From positions 620,001 to 684,000 of the forward strand of contig NZ_CP154858.1 of the NCBI RefSeq assembly GCF_041153465.1: a stretch of 64,000 bases of DNA, given 5' to 3'. This document shows, one piece after another, positions 36,856-46,353 of this stretch; the stretch's first letter is position 1; each line of letters opens with the position of its first letter. The notes beneath the pieces were generated by a model. The model was not told where the DNA came from. It saw only the letters and a program-made list of their open reading frames with translations, and did not search any database. A program made the translations under genes and the position numbers. The stretch comes from Thermohahella caldifontis (GTDB lineage: Bacteria; Pseudomonadota; Gammaproteobacteria; Pseudomonadales; Oleiphilaceae).

Positions 36856-38010
36856 GTGATCAAAAGAGAGATCTTCCGGAAAGACGTCTGGCGTGCCTGC
36901 GAGCTGAACTGGTCAGATCAGATGGACATGCAGCGTCTGTGGTCAGATCTGGAGAGCAGAGCCGACGCAACGCTGTTTCAAAGCTGGCCCTGGATCAGTA
37001 ACTGGTGGAAGGTCTGGGGCGAGGCGCTTGGTCTTTGTCCGGTAGTCATCGGGATCTGGAAACATGATCAGCTTGTTGCCATGGCGCCGTTCTATACGCG
37101 TGACTATTCCCTCATGCCCGGGTTGAGATTGAAGCAGTTACAGATGATGGGCAATGTCTGGCGTGGAGCCAATACTGTCCGTTCGGAATACACTCGCCCC
37201 CTGACTGACTCAAAGTTTGAGCGGGAACTCCAGGGCATCCTGGCCGAGGTGCTGGGAAAGCTCAAATGGGATGACATGGTGCTGCCGGATGTTGAAGAAT
37301 CCGGTCCGGCAACCTTCTGGAAAGATGTCGATGCCTACACTGTAATCAGACAAGAGGATACGAGCTGGTTTGTTGATACGCACGATGGTGACTTTGAAGG
37401 CTATCTGTCTTCCCTTGGCAAGAATACCCGGTTGAAACTTTACAATCGCAGGCAATGGGCCAATGACCGCTACGGCATGCTTCACGAATGGATTGATCCG
37501 GATGACTTTCATGCAGTCGCACGATTCCTGGAACAACTGAATGAATTTCATGTGACACGCTGGGGTGCGCCGGCCTTTGATCTCAGGGCTACGGCATTCC
37601 ATTTGGCCATGATACAAGCATTGCCTCCCGCCCATGTGCGTTTAGGTGTATTACGTGCCGGAGATCAGGTCGTATCCGTCAGTTATAATCTGCAATACCG
37701 TAACACACTCTACAATTTGCAGTCCGGCTATATCGAGGATTTTGATCGCAAATTGTCTCTGGGAACCCTGCACATGGGGTATGTGATTGAGTGGGCTTTT
37801 CAGATGCATGAGGTGGCCAGATATGACTTACTGGCCGGGGAGGGCAAACGAACCGCTTACAAAGGACATCTGAGCACCCATGACACATCGTTCCTCACTG
37901 TCCAACTGGTTCGCCATCCACTATTTCGGTTAGGGGTTAAGCTTTATGGGCGCGCGCCCCTGACGGTCCGCCGGTGGTTGCAAAGAACCCTCAGGCCCTA
38001 TTCCGGCTGA
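36856..38010 (+). CDS. FemAB/BcsL-like GNAT protein (CelD type)
   Basis: Protein of 384 residues of the GNAT superfamily type found with EPS and cellulose genes. Family landmarks are TLFQSWPWISNWWKVW at the N-terminus, VVIGIWKHDQLVAMAPFY, and SLGKNTRLKLYNRRQW followed by the C-terminal GNAT core LGVLRAGDQVVSVSYNLQY and SLGTLHMGYVIEWAF. It may acylate EPS components. The start is taken as GTG 36856 nine bases after the previous stop; an ORF opening upstream inside the previous gene is unlikely to be used. It is the last gene of the operon and overlaps the convergent acyltransferase gene by 13 bases. Confidence 0.85.
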   Translation: MIKREIFRKDVWRACELNWSDQMDMQRLWSDLESRADATLFQSWPWISNWWKVWGEALGLCPVVIGIWKHDQLVAMAPFYTRDYSLMPGLRLKQLQMMGNVWRGANTVRSEYTRPLTDSKFERELQGILAEVLGKLKWDDMVLPDVEESGPATFWKDVDAYTVIRQEDTSWFVDTHDGDFEGYLSSLGKNTRLKLYNRRQWANDRYGMLHEWIDPDDFHAVARFLEQLNEFHVTRWGAPAFDLRATAFHLAMIQALPPAHVRLGVLRAGDQVVSVSYNLQYRNTLYNLQSGYIEDFDRKLSLGTLHMGYVIEWAFQMHEVARYDLLAGEGKRTAYKGHLSTHDTSFLTVQLVRHPLFRLGVKLYGRAPLTVRRWLQRTLRPYSG

Positions 38011-39128
38011 ATTCCGCGCACTGCCATAGCCGGTCTGGCACTCCATCTTTGCAAAAAATCCGGCATGGGTAATCGAAGTGCTCTGGATTCGAGAAAATGC
38101 CAGCTGATCGCAGCCAGAGACAGGGTGACCATGAAGGAGAGGATGAAGTTGCTCAGAACCGCACCGCCCGTCAATGCGAAAATGATTTGCTGAACCGGAT
38201 AACCGTAGATATAGGTGCCATAAGAATAATCCCCCAACCTGTTGTAATGGCGTATCCAGCCTGAAGGGATACAGGCCAGCCAGAAGACAAGGTATGGCGT
38301 GAGGACCGCCAGTGCCATGCGCCTTGCTGCCAGGTTGTCTGTCAGGAAGCTGAACACAATAAAGCCTCCAACCATGGCACACAATAACGAGGCGCGCAGC
38401 GGAATCTGCTTGCGATACAGCCACGCAGATGAACCGGCGAAGAAAAAGAACACAAAACGCAGCGCTTCAGTCCAGGAGGCAAGTTCAGGCACTAGCCTGG
38501 AGTAGGCCAGGGCAAAAAGAATCCCCGCCCCCATTGAAAGCGCAAGCGTCAGCCCGCGTCTGTACAGCAACCCTGTCCAGCCCAGTGCAGCCAGCAAAAG
38601 GTACATCTTGAGTTCGTACGGGAGTGTCCAGAGGGGGGAATTGATATCTGCAGAAGGATGGGCGGTAAAGACACCGGGCAGATCAGTCTTGACGCCCTTG
38701 ATCAGCAAGGTCGTATTTTCAAGCAGGTATTTCAGGGTATCCAGGTGCAGTAAGTATTCTTTCAGGCGAAGTTCCGTAAACAACGGGCCGACGATCAATG
38801 CGATGACAAGAGTCGATACCCATAAGGCAGGATAGATGCGCAGAAACCGCGCATAAAGAAACCGTAAAAGATTCTGACGTGCATGCCAGCTTTTGCAGAT
38901 CAGGTAGCCGCTGGTCACAAAAAAGAGATCAACAGCCCAAGAGCCGAAAGACAGGCCGCTGAATTGATAGAGCGGTTCTGCCTGGCCGTGACCGGTAATC
39001 CCGAAAGCATGCGTGAAGATGACGAGAGTTGCTGCGATCATCCGCAACAGATTGAAGTTGTTGTCACGGCCTTCGGAAAAATCATCAAGCGTTGTGTTGG
39101 GTATTTGGGTTTTCATCATGTTGATCAT
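37998..39128 (-). CDS. acyltransferase 3 family (OafA/NodX type)
   Basis: Inner-membrane acyltransferase of 376 residues with about ten membrane segments. The N-terminal block NNFNLLRMIAATLVIFTHAFG holds the conserved R and H, and SWAVDLFFVTSGYLICKSW the conserved SGY/F pattern. It would O-acetylate or O-succinylate EPS sugars. The start may also be ATG 39119 or 39116; upstream in-frame codons to 39221 run through the terminator hairpin of the next gene and are unlikely. Unlike the rest of the EPS genes it is transcribed toward them. Confidence 0.88.
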   Translation of the reverse strand: MINMMKTQIPNTTLDDFSEGRDNNFNLLRMIAATLVIFTHAFGITGHGQAEPLYQFSGLSFGSWAVDLFFVTSGYLICKSWHARQNLLRFLYARFLRIYPALWVSTLVIALIVGPLFTELRLKEYLLHLDTLKYLLENTTLLIKGVKTDLPGVFTAHPSADINSPLWTLPYELKMYLLLAALGWTGLLYRRGLTLALSMGAGILFALAYSRLVPELASWTEALRFVFFFFAGSSAWLYRKQIPLRASLLCAMVGGFIVFSFLTDNLAARRMALAVLTPYLVFWLACIPSGWIRHYNRLGDYSYGTYIYGYPVQQIIFALTGGAVLSNFILSFMVTLSLAAISWHFLESRALRLPMPDFLQRWSARPAMAVRGIQPE

Positions 39129-39135
39129 ACAACCA

Positions 39136-39161
39136 AAAAGGGGTGACGAGTCACCCCTTTT
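39136..39161 (-). terminator. rho-independent terminator after the PEP-CTERM gene
   Basis: Perfect 12-base inverted repeat (AAAAGGGGTGAC, two bases, GTCACCCCTTTT), followed by T-rich sequence on the minus strand, 19 bases after the stop codon at 39181. Its A/T ends also allow weak bidirectional action. Confidence 0.85.
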
Positions 39162-39180
39162 CTGATCAGTCCGGCTGGTG

Positions 39181-39921
39181 TCAGGCAGTCTTGCGACGAC
39201 GTGACAGGCCAAATCCGGCAAGGCCGAGGCCGAGCAGTGCCAGTGTGGCAGGCTCAGGCACCTTGGCGGTCAGTGCGCCGATATAGAACTGAGACGCGTT
39301 GGTGAGTGTCTTGAACTCGAACTGCTTGCCATACAGCATGCCTGCTGAGTTCAGCTGAGCCCAGGCACCACCGTCAATCCGCACCTGAATGTCATTCGGT
39401 ACGCTGGCATAAACGTTGTGGTTTTCATCAATCAGGCTCAGAGCCTGAATTTCGACGTCATAATTGAAGTCGAGGTTCAGGACTTCATGATCCGTCCCGC
39501 CGTGAACGGTGACGTTGTCATCGCTGCCGGGCTGGCACTGGTTGCTGGCGTTTACGACGCTACACACGCCCAATCCGGCCAGACCATAATCAAGGTAAGC
39601 ATAGTCGGCATTACCCTTGGTCATGGAGCTGGAGTAGGCCTTCAACGTGACGCCACTCAGTGTCCAGTCAAAGGTCTGAAAACCGTTTTCGCCAGGTGAG
39701 GCCGCTGCCGCGTTGACCGCCAAAGGAGTTCCGTCACCGAGGATGCCATTGAAAGTACCACCAGCCCACTGGCCGGCCAGCGGCGATGCTGCAACGCCGG
39801 AATCGGTCAGTTTCTGGAAATCGTAGGTGACGATGATGGGTGCTGCATTAACCGCAGATGCCGCAATGGCAAGTGCTGATCCTGCAACAAGACTCTTTAA
39901 GGTTCGTGCGTTGTTCTTCAT
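39181..39921 (-). CDS. PEP-CTERM sorting-signal protein
   Basis: Secreted protein of 246 residues and probable exosortase A substrate. It has a Sec signal peptide (residues about 1-27, SALAIAASAVNAA) and a C-terminal sorting tail: VPEPATL at residues 221-227, then a hydrophobic stretch and an RRRK end. The middle part contains several Gly/Asn-rich beta repeats and one Cys pair region (GVCSVVNASNQCQPG). Known for the family: the PEP tail is recognised by exosortase and the protein is linked to EPS-based flocs or envelope. GAGGAAG precedes ATG 39921. A sigma-54 promoter lies 44 bases upstream. Confidence 0.95.
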   Translation of the reverse strand: MKNNARTLKSLVAGSALAIAASAVNAAPIIVTYDFQKLTDSGVAASPLAGQWAGGTFNGILGDGTPLAVNAAAASPGENGFQTFDWTLSGVTLKAYSSSMTKGNADYAYLDYGLAGLGVCSVVNASNQCQPGSDDNVTVHGGTDHEVLNLDFNYDVEIQALSLIDENHNVYASVPNDIQVRIDGGAWAQLNSAGMLYGKQFEFKTLTNASQFYIGALTAKVPEPATLALLGLGLAGFGLSRRRKTA

Positions 39922-39964
39922 AACTTCCTCGCTGTTTCTTCGTTGGTGAGCGTACATCCTTATA

Positions 39965-39980
39965 AGCAGGTATTATGCCA
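39965..39980 (-). promoter_or_regulatory. sigma-54 promoter of the PEP-CTERM gene
   Basis: On the minus strand TGGCATA-ATAC-CTGCT: the invariant GG and GC are ten bases apart as required, and the site differs from the consensus TGGCAYR-N4-TTGCW at one position only. It lies 44 bases before the ATG of the PEP-CTERM gene. A sigma-54 activator of exactly this system, PrsR, is encoded 5 kb away on the same strand. Confidence 0.8.
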
Positions 39981-40027
39981 TTAAAAATATTTGTTTAAAA
40001 AGCATAGAGATAGCGTTTTGTGAAACA

Positions 40028-40040
40028 GCGAAGATTTCGC
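40028..40040. promoter_or_regulatory. inverted repeat upstream of the sigma-54 promoter
   Basis: GCGAA-GAT-TTCGC, a perfect five-base inverted repeat about 50-60 bases upstream of the -24/-12 element. This is a possible activator binding site, for example of PrsR, but short enough to arise by chance. Confidence 0.35.
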
Positions 40041-40060
40041 GTGATGTAAAGATAGCTGAC

Positions 40061-40092
40061 AACAAGAACGGGCCTCTGGTTGCCGAGGCCCG
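40061..40092 (-). terminator. rho-independent terminator after the Ig/Fn3 lipoprotein gene
   Basis: On the minus strand an eight-base stem CGGGCCTC / GAGGCCCG with an eight-base loop is followed by TTCTTGTTG, 26 bases after the stop codon at 40118. Confidence 0.8.
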
Positions 40093-40117
40093 CTGTTAGC
40101 CGGTTTCAGGGGATGGG

Positions 40118-41974
40118 TCAGAAAATGTCCTTGTAGCCTGAATTTGACAGTTCGCTTTCCAGTCCATTCACATCCACGACGCTGACTGCGAAATACCAGC
40201 GGCCGGTGGGAAGATCCGTAAACTGCTGCATGGTTTGGGTGGCATCAGTGATATAGGCCACTTCTGTCAGATTGTTTTCACTGGTGCCCTTGTAGATCTT
40301 GTAACCCGCAATATCGGTCAGGGGCAGGGCAGAGCCATCCTCCCGGGTTTCCGGAATGGTCCAGGTCAGGGTGGCGGTAGTATCGACCTCTACGGTCAGG
40401 GTGGCTGCCGTGCTTTCCACGCTGCCGGCTTCGTTACTGACGACTACGCTGTACTGACCTTCGTCTGCGCGGGATACGGCATTGAGGGTCAGGGTCGCCT
40501 GATTGGCACCTTCAATGGTCACGCCGTTCTTTTTCCACTGGTAGGCGAGCGGGCCGGTACCGGTTGCGCTGACGTTCAGTGTGACGGACTGGCCGTAGCC
40601 TGCTGTTTGAGAGGCGGGAGGCAGAGAGATCGCTACCGGCTCAATGATAGGCTCTGAGGGGGTGGTAGTGGTGTCTGTACCGTTGCCTGCAGCGGTTTCA
40701 CTGCCAGTGTTGTTTCCCAGATTGGTGGTCTCCGCCACCGTGCCAGTGTCTGACGTGTTGGGAGTCGTATTGGCTTCCGTAGTTGTGTCTGTAGTCGTGG
40801 TACTGCCTGTGCCGTTGTCTGTGGTAGTCTGACTGCCAGTGGTGTCTCCCGGGTTGGTCATCTCCACCGTGGTGCCGGTATCAACCACGACAACCTCTGT
40901 CGTCTCGCTGCCGCCGGGCGCCGTTTCTGTCGTGGTCAGACCTGTATCGAATCCTGACACATTGCTGGCGTTGTCGTTGCCAGCGGTGGTTGTCGGAGTG
41001 GTGGCCGTATTATCTGCGACGGTCGGTTGAGTCTCGGTGTTCGTCGGCTGAGAGCTGGCTTCATTGACGGCGGCCAGCGCCCAGTCAATCACGGACGCGT
41101 CGGCTGCATCCGGCTGGGATTCAACAACTTTGACCGCAACCTCACCAATACGGGTCAGTATGGTGTCTCGCTGGGGAAGTGTGTTCTTTGCTGCGAATGT
41201 TTCTGCAAGGTTGCTGACCAGGGCGCCCATATCCTGCTGGCTGTCCGAGAGGCTGGCCAGCGTCGTGTTGAGGATGGAGGCTTTCAGTGACCTGGTGTCC
41301 CTGGGAACGGTGACGGTCACGTCTTCAACCATGGCATCCAGCACCTCCGTTTCCACGGCAAGCTGTGCTGCGAGGGCTGATTTGGCAGCCTGAACGGTTT
41401 CACGGGTCAGCCCCATCTGATGCCGGCGAGCTTTCCCGACCACGATGTGGGAGAGGGTGGAGACGCTGACCGGCTGGGCATTGCCCTGACTGCGCCAGGC
41501 TTCAAGGCGCAGTGATCGGGGCGCGGCCATGCGCTTGCCGAAGGCGACAACGCCTTTGCCATTTGTACAGCCGTCCACGTCATCACAGATCATTTCTGTG
41601 GTGTCCGTGGATGCGACCTCGACCAGAAAGTCGGTATCGACGGAGGTATTCAGGGTAAAGGTGAAATGACCGGTTTGGTCAGTGGTAGTCTCCGCCAGTG
41701 CCTTGCGGGTATCCGGTACCGCTTGTCCTGCCACGTTCCGGATCGGATACAGTGCCACCCGGGCACCGATGAGTGTGCCCTTGACGGCCTGCCCGCTGAC
41801 CACAACGGTCTGCGTTGTCCCGTTTTCTGCGCTGTCGCTGATGGCCGTGGCGGTCTGAAGTGTTGCTGCGGTGTCGCCTGTGCTCCCTGCACCACATCCT
41901 GTGAGCAGCCATGCCGTGGCTGCCAGCAGACATCCGTTGCGAAGTGTCTGGATGATCTGGTGTGTCTTGAGCAT
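40118..41974 (-). CDS. large lipoprotein with Thr-rich linker, Ig-like and Fn3-like domains
   Basis: Envelope lipoprotein of 618 residues. The signal ends in lipobox LTGC (residues 24-27). Residues about 50-130 look like a carboxypeptidase regulatory-type beta domain (SGQAVKGTLIGARVALYPI); a helical part runs to about 310. Then come about 120 residues of Thr/Asn/Gly-rich repeats (TGSQTTTDNGTGSTTTTD and TGSETAAGNGTDTTTT are two copies), an Ig-like domain (ASQTAGYGQSVTLNVSATG to VTLTVE pattern, about 440-530) and a C-terminal fibronectin III-like domain ending YKDIF. It may anchor or bind EPS at the cell surface. Neighbours are the PEP-CTERM gene and PrsT. Confidence 0.85.
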   Translation of the reverse strand: MLKTHQIIQTLRNGCLLAATAWLLTGCGAGSTGDTAATLQTATAISDSAENGTTQTVVVSGQAVKGTLIGARVALYPIRNVAGQAVPDTRKALAETTTDQTGHFTFTLNTSVDTDFLVEVASTDTTEMICDDVDGCTNGKGVVAFGKRMAAPRSLRLEAWRSQGNAQPVSVSTLSHIVVGKARRHQMGLTRETVQAAKSALAAQLAVETEVLDAMVEDVTVTVPRDTRSLKASILNTTLASLSDSQQDMGALVSNLAETFAAKNTLPQRDTILTRIGEVAVKVVESQPDAADASVIDWALAAVNEASSQPTNTETQPTVADNTATTPTTTAGNDNASNVSGFDTGLTTTETAPGGSETTEVVVVDTGTTVEMTNPGDTTGSQTTTDNGTGSTTTTDTTTEANTTPNTSDTGTVAETTNLGNNTGSETAAGNGTDTTTTPSEPIIEPVAISLPPASQTAGYGQSVTLNVSATGTGPLAYQWKKNGVTIEGANQATLTLNAVSRADEGQYSVVVSNEAGSVESTAATLTVEVDTTATLTWTIPETREDGSALPLTDIAGYKIYKGTSENNLTEVAYITDATQTMQQFTDLPTGRWYFAVSVVDVNGLESELSNSGYKDIF

Positions 41975-42158
41975 GATGGCGTACCCCTGGTCGGTTATCT
42001 CTGTATCTGGCGACCATTTTAGGGATGCAAGCCGATGGTTTATGAACAGACGTCACAAAAGGGGAACCAAAACCGCCGAAAATTTGACATTGTTTTGCAA
42101 AATGACGTTGTGTGTCAAAGTGTTACTTTTTGGCTGGATGATACGGATGTGGCGTTAC

Positions 42159-42186
42159 AAAAAGCAAAGGCGCCGACGGGCGCCTT
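42159..42186 (-). terminator. rho-independent terminator after prsT
   Basis: On the minus strand the stem AAGGCGCC / GGCGCCTT with a four-base loop is followed by TGCTTTTTG, 27 bases after the PrsT stop at 42213. Confidence 0.85.
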
Positions 42187-42212
42187 CATGGGGGACGGGA
42201 GCATGACTGCGG

Positions 42213-44899
42213 TCAGTTGAACTTGCTGCGCAGTGCCTGTGCGCCGGATGAATCTCCGGTTTTTTCGAGGGCTTCGGCCAGATGAAGTGCAATCTCCTTC
42301 ACTTCGGGGGCGGCGTCATGGGCCTTTTTGAGAATTTCCCGGGCTTGTTCCGGCTGGCCCTGCCTGAGCAGGATGTAGCCGTAGGTATCGGCAATGGCAG
42401 CGTTGTTCGGCAACAGTTCCCAGGCCTTGCGGGCTGTACCCAGCGCATCGCCCTTGCCAAGCTCCTGATAGATCCAGGCAAGGTTATTGAGGGCGACGGC
42501 GTCATTGGGGCGGAGCTTGATCACCTGTTCATAGAGCTTGCGTGCTTCTTCAAGGCGCCCTTGAGACTGGTGGTTCATGGCCAGCAGGGTGAGTGCCTGC
42601 GGGCTTTGCGGATCCTTGTTCAGCCAGGCTTCCAGTTTGCTGACGGCTTCTTTGGGCTTGTTGGCCGCCTTGAGTACCTGATACATCTTCACGGCCAGTG
42701 TCTGTGAGGGTTTCTCATACCAGCCGAGCTGATAGGCATCGGCAGCCTGCTCGAATTGTTTTGCCTCTACCAGAAGGTCGCCTTCCAGCTCATAGGGTGC
42801 AGATTCGTGAGGGAAGCGTTCCTTGGCCTGTCTCAGCACCAGCAGGGCGTCGCTCTGCTTTCCGCTCGCCGCCAGTATTCGCGCCTTGAGCAGCCAGGGG
42901 CCGAGCTTGTCCGGAAAGCGTTCCAGGGTGGTTTCGGCGATTCCCAGTGCTTCGTCGTATTTCTTGTCGTTGAGCAGTGTACCGATATGCTCGACATTCA
43001 ACCGGAACAAGGCTTCGTCCAGTGTATCGGTGCTGCCCTTGAGCGTTCTGGCCTCTTCGATCAGTTGCTGGCCGCGTTCGAAATCGCGGAGATGGATGGC
43101 CCGGGTGATGACAGGCAGCATGGGTGTCACATTGCCCGTGGCCTTCGCAATTTCGATCAGTCTGGCGTCTGTTTTTCAGCCCCCTGATCTGTTTTGGCGG
43201 CAGCCCTCACATAACTGCGCAGCAGTGAAATGTCATCAGGGTGTTTGCGCAGACCTTCTTCGGCCAGTTTCAGCACGGTTTTCCAGTCGTCCTGGAGTTC
43301 GAGATTCTTCAGGCGGTTATGCCACGCCGAGAGATTGTCCGGATCCTGTGCAATGGCCTTGGCGTAGGCCCCATCGGCTTCGCGCCATTTCTTTTGCTGA
43401 GAATACAGCGCACCCAGTGCATTGTATCCCTGCGCACTGTCCGGATGGGTCTTGAGCCAGCTTCTGACCTGCTTCTCGGCCTCGTCGAACTTGGCCAGGC
43501 TGGCAAGCGCAGAGACGCGCAGGCCCGTAATATCCCAGTCTCCGTTGTCCTTGATCTGGTCAATCAGCGCCAGTGCTTTGGTCGCCTGTCTGTCCTGGAT
43601 ATAGACCTGTGCCAGCTTCTTGCGCAAATCGTCGTTGGGTTTCTGGCGCAGTGCGGCTTCAAGATTCAGGATGGCTTCGGAGGTGTTGCCGGAGTGAGCC
43701 GAGGCAATTCCCATGAGGGTCAGAATGTCCGTATCCTTGTCATCCACCTGTCTGAGCAGAAGCTCAGCCTGCTCATATTGATTCAGCTTGAGCTTGGTGG
43801 TGGCCAGCGCCTTGGTGACTGCAACCGGGTCGCTGGACGGGTCCGCGTAGCGGCTGAGATATTCGTCTGCGGCCTTCCAGTCTCCCTGCCGAACCTTGAC
43901 CATGCCCATCAGGATGCCCGCTTGCTTGTATCCCGGAGCCATATCCAGCAGCTTCCCGAGATTGTCCTCCGCAGCCTTGAGATCACCCTTTTCATAGGCT
44001 GTCAGCGCGGTTGCATACAGATTGCGGACGGTTCCCGGTGAGGATTTGTCGAGCTGTTCCTGATAGGCGAAAGCCTCGCTGTGCTTGCCCTGGGCGCGAA
44101 GCACTTCAATCAGGCGGGAAATGGCGGTGAATTTTCTGGGGGTCATGACGTCCACGCTGCCTACCTGATCCAGCAGGGCGACATAGGCTTCTTCTGCATC
44201 GGCCCAGCGCTTTTCCAGATCGGCGAGTTGGGCATTCCAGGTCAGCACTTCAATATGCATCGGTGCTGCGCTCCTGGCCTTGTCGAGCAGGGCGTGGGCC
44301 TTGTCCGGTGCCTTGCGGCCCCACTCGATGCGGGACAGCACTATCAGGGCCGGAGCATTCTGCGGATCACGCTTGAGGACTTCATTGGCCAGATGTTCTG
44401 CCTTGTCCAGCTGGTTCTGTCTCAGCGCCCATTGCGCCTGCAGGGTCAGCATCCGGACTTCTTCAGCCTTGGCGGGATGGGTGAGCCCCTTGAGCGCCTC
44501 TTCTGCTTCATCAAACTTACCCAGCATGCCCAACGCTTCAGCGAGACCCAGCCGCGCCTGATTGAGCTCACTGTCAGAAGCGCCTTCCGGATTGACTTCA
44601 ATCAGTTCCCGGTAATACTGCGCGGCCCGTGCGGCATCTCCGGAATCCAGAAAGATGCGGGAGACAATCAGATAGGGTTCGCGCTGTCCGGGTTTGGATT
44701 GAATGGCGCTTTGCGCTTCCTGAAGGGCCGCCTTGTACTGACCTTGTTCCTGATAGAAGCGCGCCTGATCCAGATGACTGAGATAAACCCGGTCTGCTTC
44801 CCCGGTGTCATCGGTATTGCTGCTGCAGGCGGTCATTCCGGCCATCAGACTGGCTGTCAAGAGTATGCGGAGCAGGTTGCGGCGCGGCTTCCGTTTCAT
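42213..44899 (-). pseudogene. prsT: PrsT, TPR lipoprotein of the XrtA/PEP-CTERM system, split by a frameshift
   Basis: Large TPR-repeat lipoprotein (signal LRILLTASLMAGMTACSS) with about 20 TPR motifs, as expected for PrsT of exosortase A systems (about 900 residues). The first part (43157-44899, 580 residues) ends EKQTPD, while the second frame reads RLIEIAKATGNVTPMLPV and continues in-phase TPRs to 42213. One more A in the run (T run 43172-43176 on the plus strand) gives EKTDARLIE and one frame. PrsR starts in a four-base overlap upstream, so the order prsK-prsR-prsT is kept. The role of PrsT is not settled; periplasmic or outer-membrane function in EPS export is assumed. Confidence 0.9.
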
Positions 44900-46269
44900 G
44901 AAGGTTCCCTCGCTGGCTTGGAGTAGTCGATTTTGTATTTATCTGTGAGGTTATAGAGTGTGGGGCGTGTGATCCCGAGCAGCCGTGCGGCCTTGGCCAT
45001 GTTGAACTGGGCGGCCTGGAGTGCAGTCATGATGGCGCGCCGCTCAGCTTCTTCGCGAACCTGGCGGAGATTGAGAACGTCCATTTCACTGACCGTGGCC
45101 GGGTCCAGTTCGAGATCACGTGCGCTGATTTTACGGGTTTCGCACATGATCACCGCGCGCCGGACCCGATTGATGAGCTCGCGGATATTGCCAGGCCAGT
45201 GATGGCTCTGAATGGCCCGGATGGCATCTTCCGAGAAGCCCAGAATGGTCTTGTCCATGTTGCGGGCCACGTCCTGCTTGATGGATTGGGCAATCAGCAC
45301 TGCATCGCCGGCGCGCTTGCGCAGGGGCGGTACCTCAAGGACGATCTCGCCAAGACGATAGAACAGATCTTCCCGGAAACCTTCCGATTCCACCATCTTC
45401 CGGACATCGTGGTGTGTAGCACAGACGACCCTGACATCCACCGGAATTTCCTGGCTGCCGCCCACACGCCGGATGACGCGCTCCTGCAGAAAGCGCAACA
45501 GCTTGGCCTGAAGGGGCAGCGGCATGTCACCGATTTCATCGAGGAAGAGGGTGCCACGGTGCGCCTGCTCGATCTGGCCCTTCTTCTGAGAGACCGCACC
45601 GGTGAAGGCGCCTTTCTCATGGCCGAACAGCTCGCTTTCCAGCAGGTCGTGGGGAATGGCGGAACAGTTGATGGCAATGAAGGGGCCATCCTTTCGGGGG
45701 CCGAGATCATGCAGACCCCGGGCCAGCAGTTCCTTGCCGGTACCGGTTTCGCCCTGAATCAGGACGGAGACATCGGTCGATGCCAGCTTTTCCACGGTGC
45801 GGCACACCTTGAGCATGCCTTCATCAGCGGTAATCAGCCCCTTGATGGACGTGTTGGAGCAACGGTTTTCCAGCTCGGCATTCTTCTGTTCCAGCTCGTG
45901 CAGGCGGAAGGCCCGATTGACCACGAAATTGAGAATATCCGCATCGACAGGTTTCTGATAGAAATCACAGGCACCCATACCGACCGCCTTGACGGCATTT
46001 TCACGCTCTTCACGACCGGTAACGACAATGACTTTGGTATTCGGGGCAAGGGTGAGGATGTCCTGAAGCAGGGCAAAGCCTTCACTGGCACCACCCGGAT
46101 CCGGAGGCAGCCCGAGGTCGAGCGTGACAACCTGAGGCTCGACACGGCGCAGAATCGACAAGGCCGTTTCCCGATCCTCGGCCACTTCGACTTCCATATC
46201 GCTGAAGCACCAGCGCATCTGGCTTTGCAGTCCCTCGTCATCCTCGACAATCAGTAGCTTCTTGTTCAC
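44896..46269 (-). CDS. prsR: PrsR, sigma-54-dependent response regulator of the XrtA system
   Basis: NtrC-type regulator of 457 residues: receiver domain (LLIVEDDEGLQ, phospho-Asp in VVTLDLGLPPD), AAA+ domain with GETGTGKE Walker A, GHEKGAFTGAV (sigma-54 contact loop, intact) and DEIGDMPLPLQ, and a C-terminal Fis-type helix-turn-helix (KAARLLGITRPTLYNL). It matches the PEP-CTERM-linked regulator family by position and architecture. In Zoogloea this regulator with PrsK and sigma-54 controls floc genes; the sigma-54 promoter at 39965 is a likely target here. The start is GTG 46269, and it overlaps prsT by four bases. Confidence 0.95.
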   Translation of the reverse strand: MNKKLLIVEDDEGLQSQMRWCFSDMEVEVAEDRETALSILRRVEPQVVTLDLGLPPDPGGASEGFALLQDILTLAPNTKVIVVTGREERENAVKAVGMGACDFYQKPVDADILNFVVNRAFRLHELEQKNAELENRCSNTSIKGLITADEGMLKVCRTVEKLASTDVSVLIQGETGTGKELLARGLHDLGPRKDGPFIAINCSAIPHDLLESELFGHEKGAFTGAVSQKKGQIEQAHRGTLFLDEIGDMPLPLQAKLLRFLQERVIRRVGGSQEIPVDVRVVCATHHDVRKMVESEGFREDLFYRLGEIVLEVPPLRKRAGDAVLIAQSIKQDVARNMDKTILGFSEDAIRAIQSHHWPGNIRELINRVRRAVIMCETRKISARDLELDPATVSEMDVLNLRQVREEAERRAIMTALQAAQFNMAKAARLLGITRPTLYNLTDKYKIDYSKPAREPS

Positions 46270-46353
46270 TCGTGCATCCCTGTAAACTGTAACGAATGGT
46301 ATTCAAGTGTAACAGCAGATGTCAGCAAGGCAAACAGTCTGAGCGCTCATAGA

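Noticed and set aside
39129..39221. Longer start for the acyltransferase 3 gene at 39221
   Set aside because: The extension would read through the terminator hairpin of the PEP-CTERM gene and into its coding end.
40644..41030. Plus-strand frames rich in Val/Ser opposite the Thr-rich lipoprotein
   Set aside because: They mirror the repetitive Thr/Asn codons of the minus-strand gene, lack ribosome sites and have no family features.
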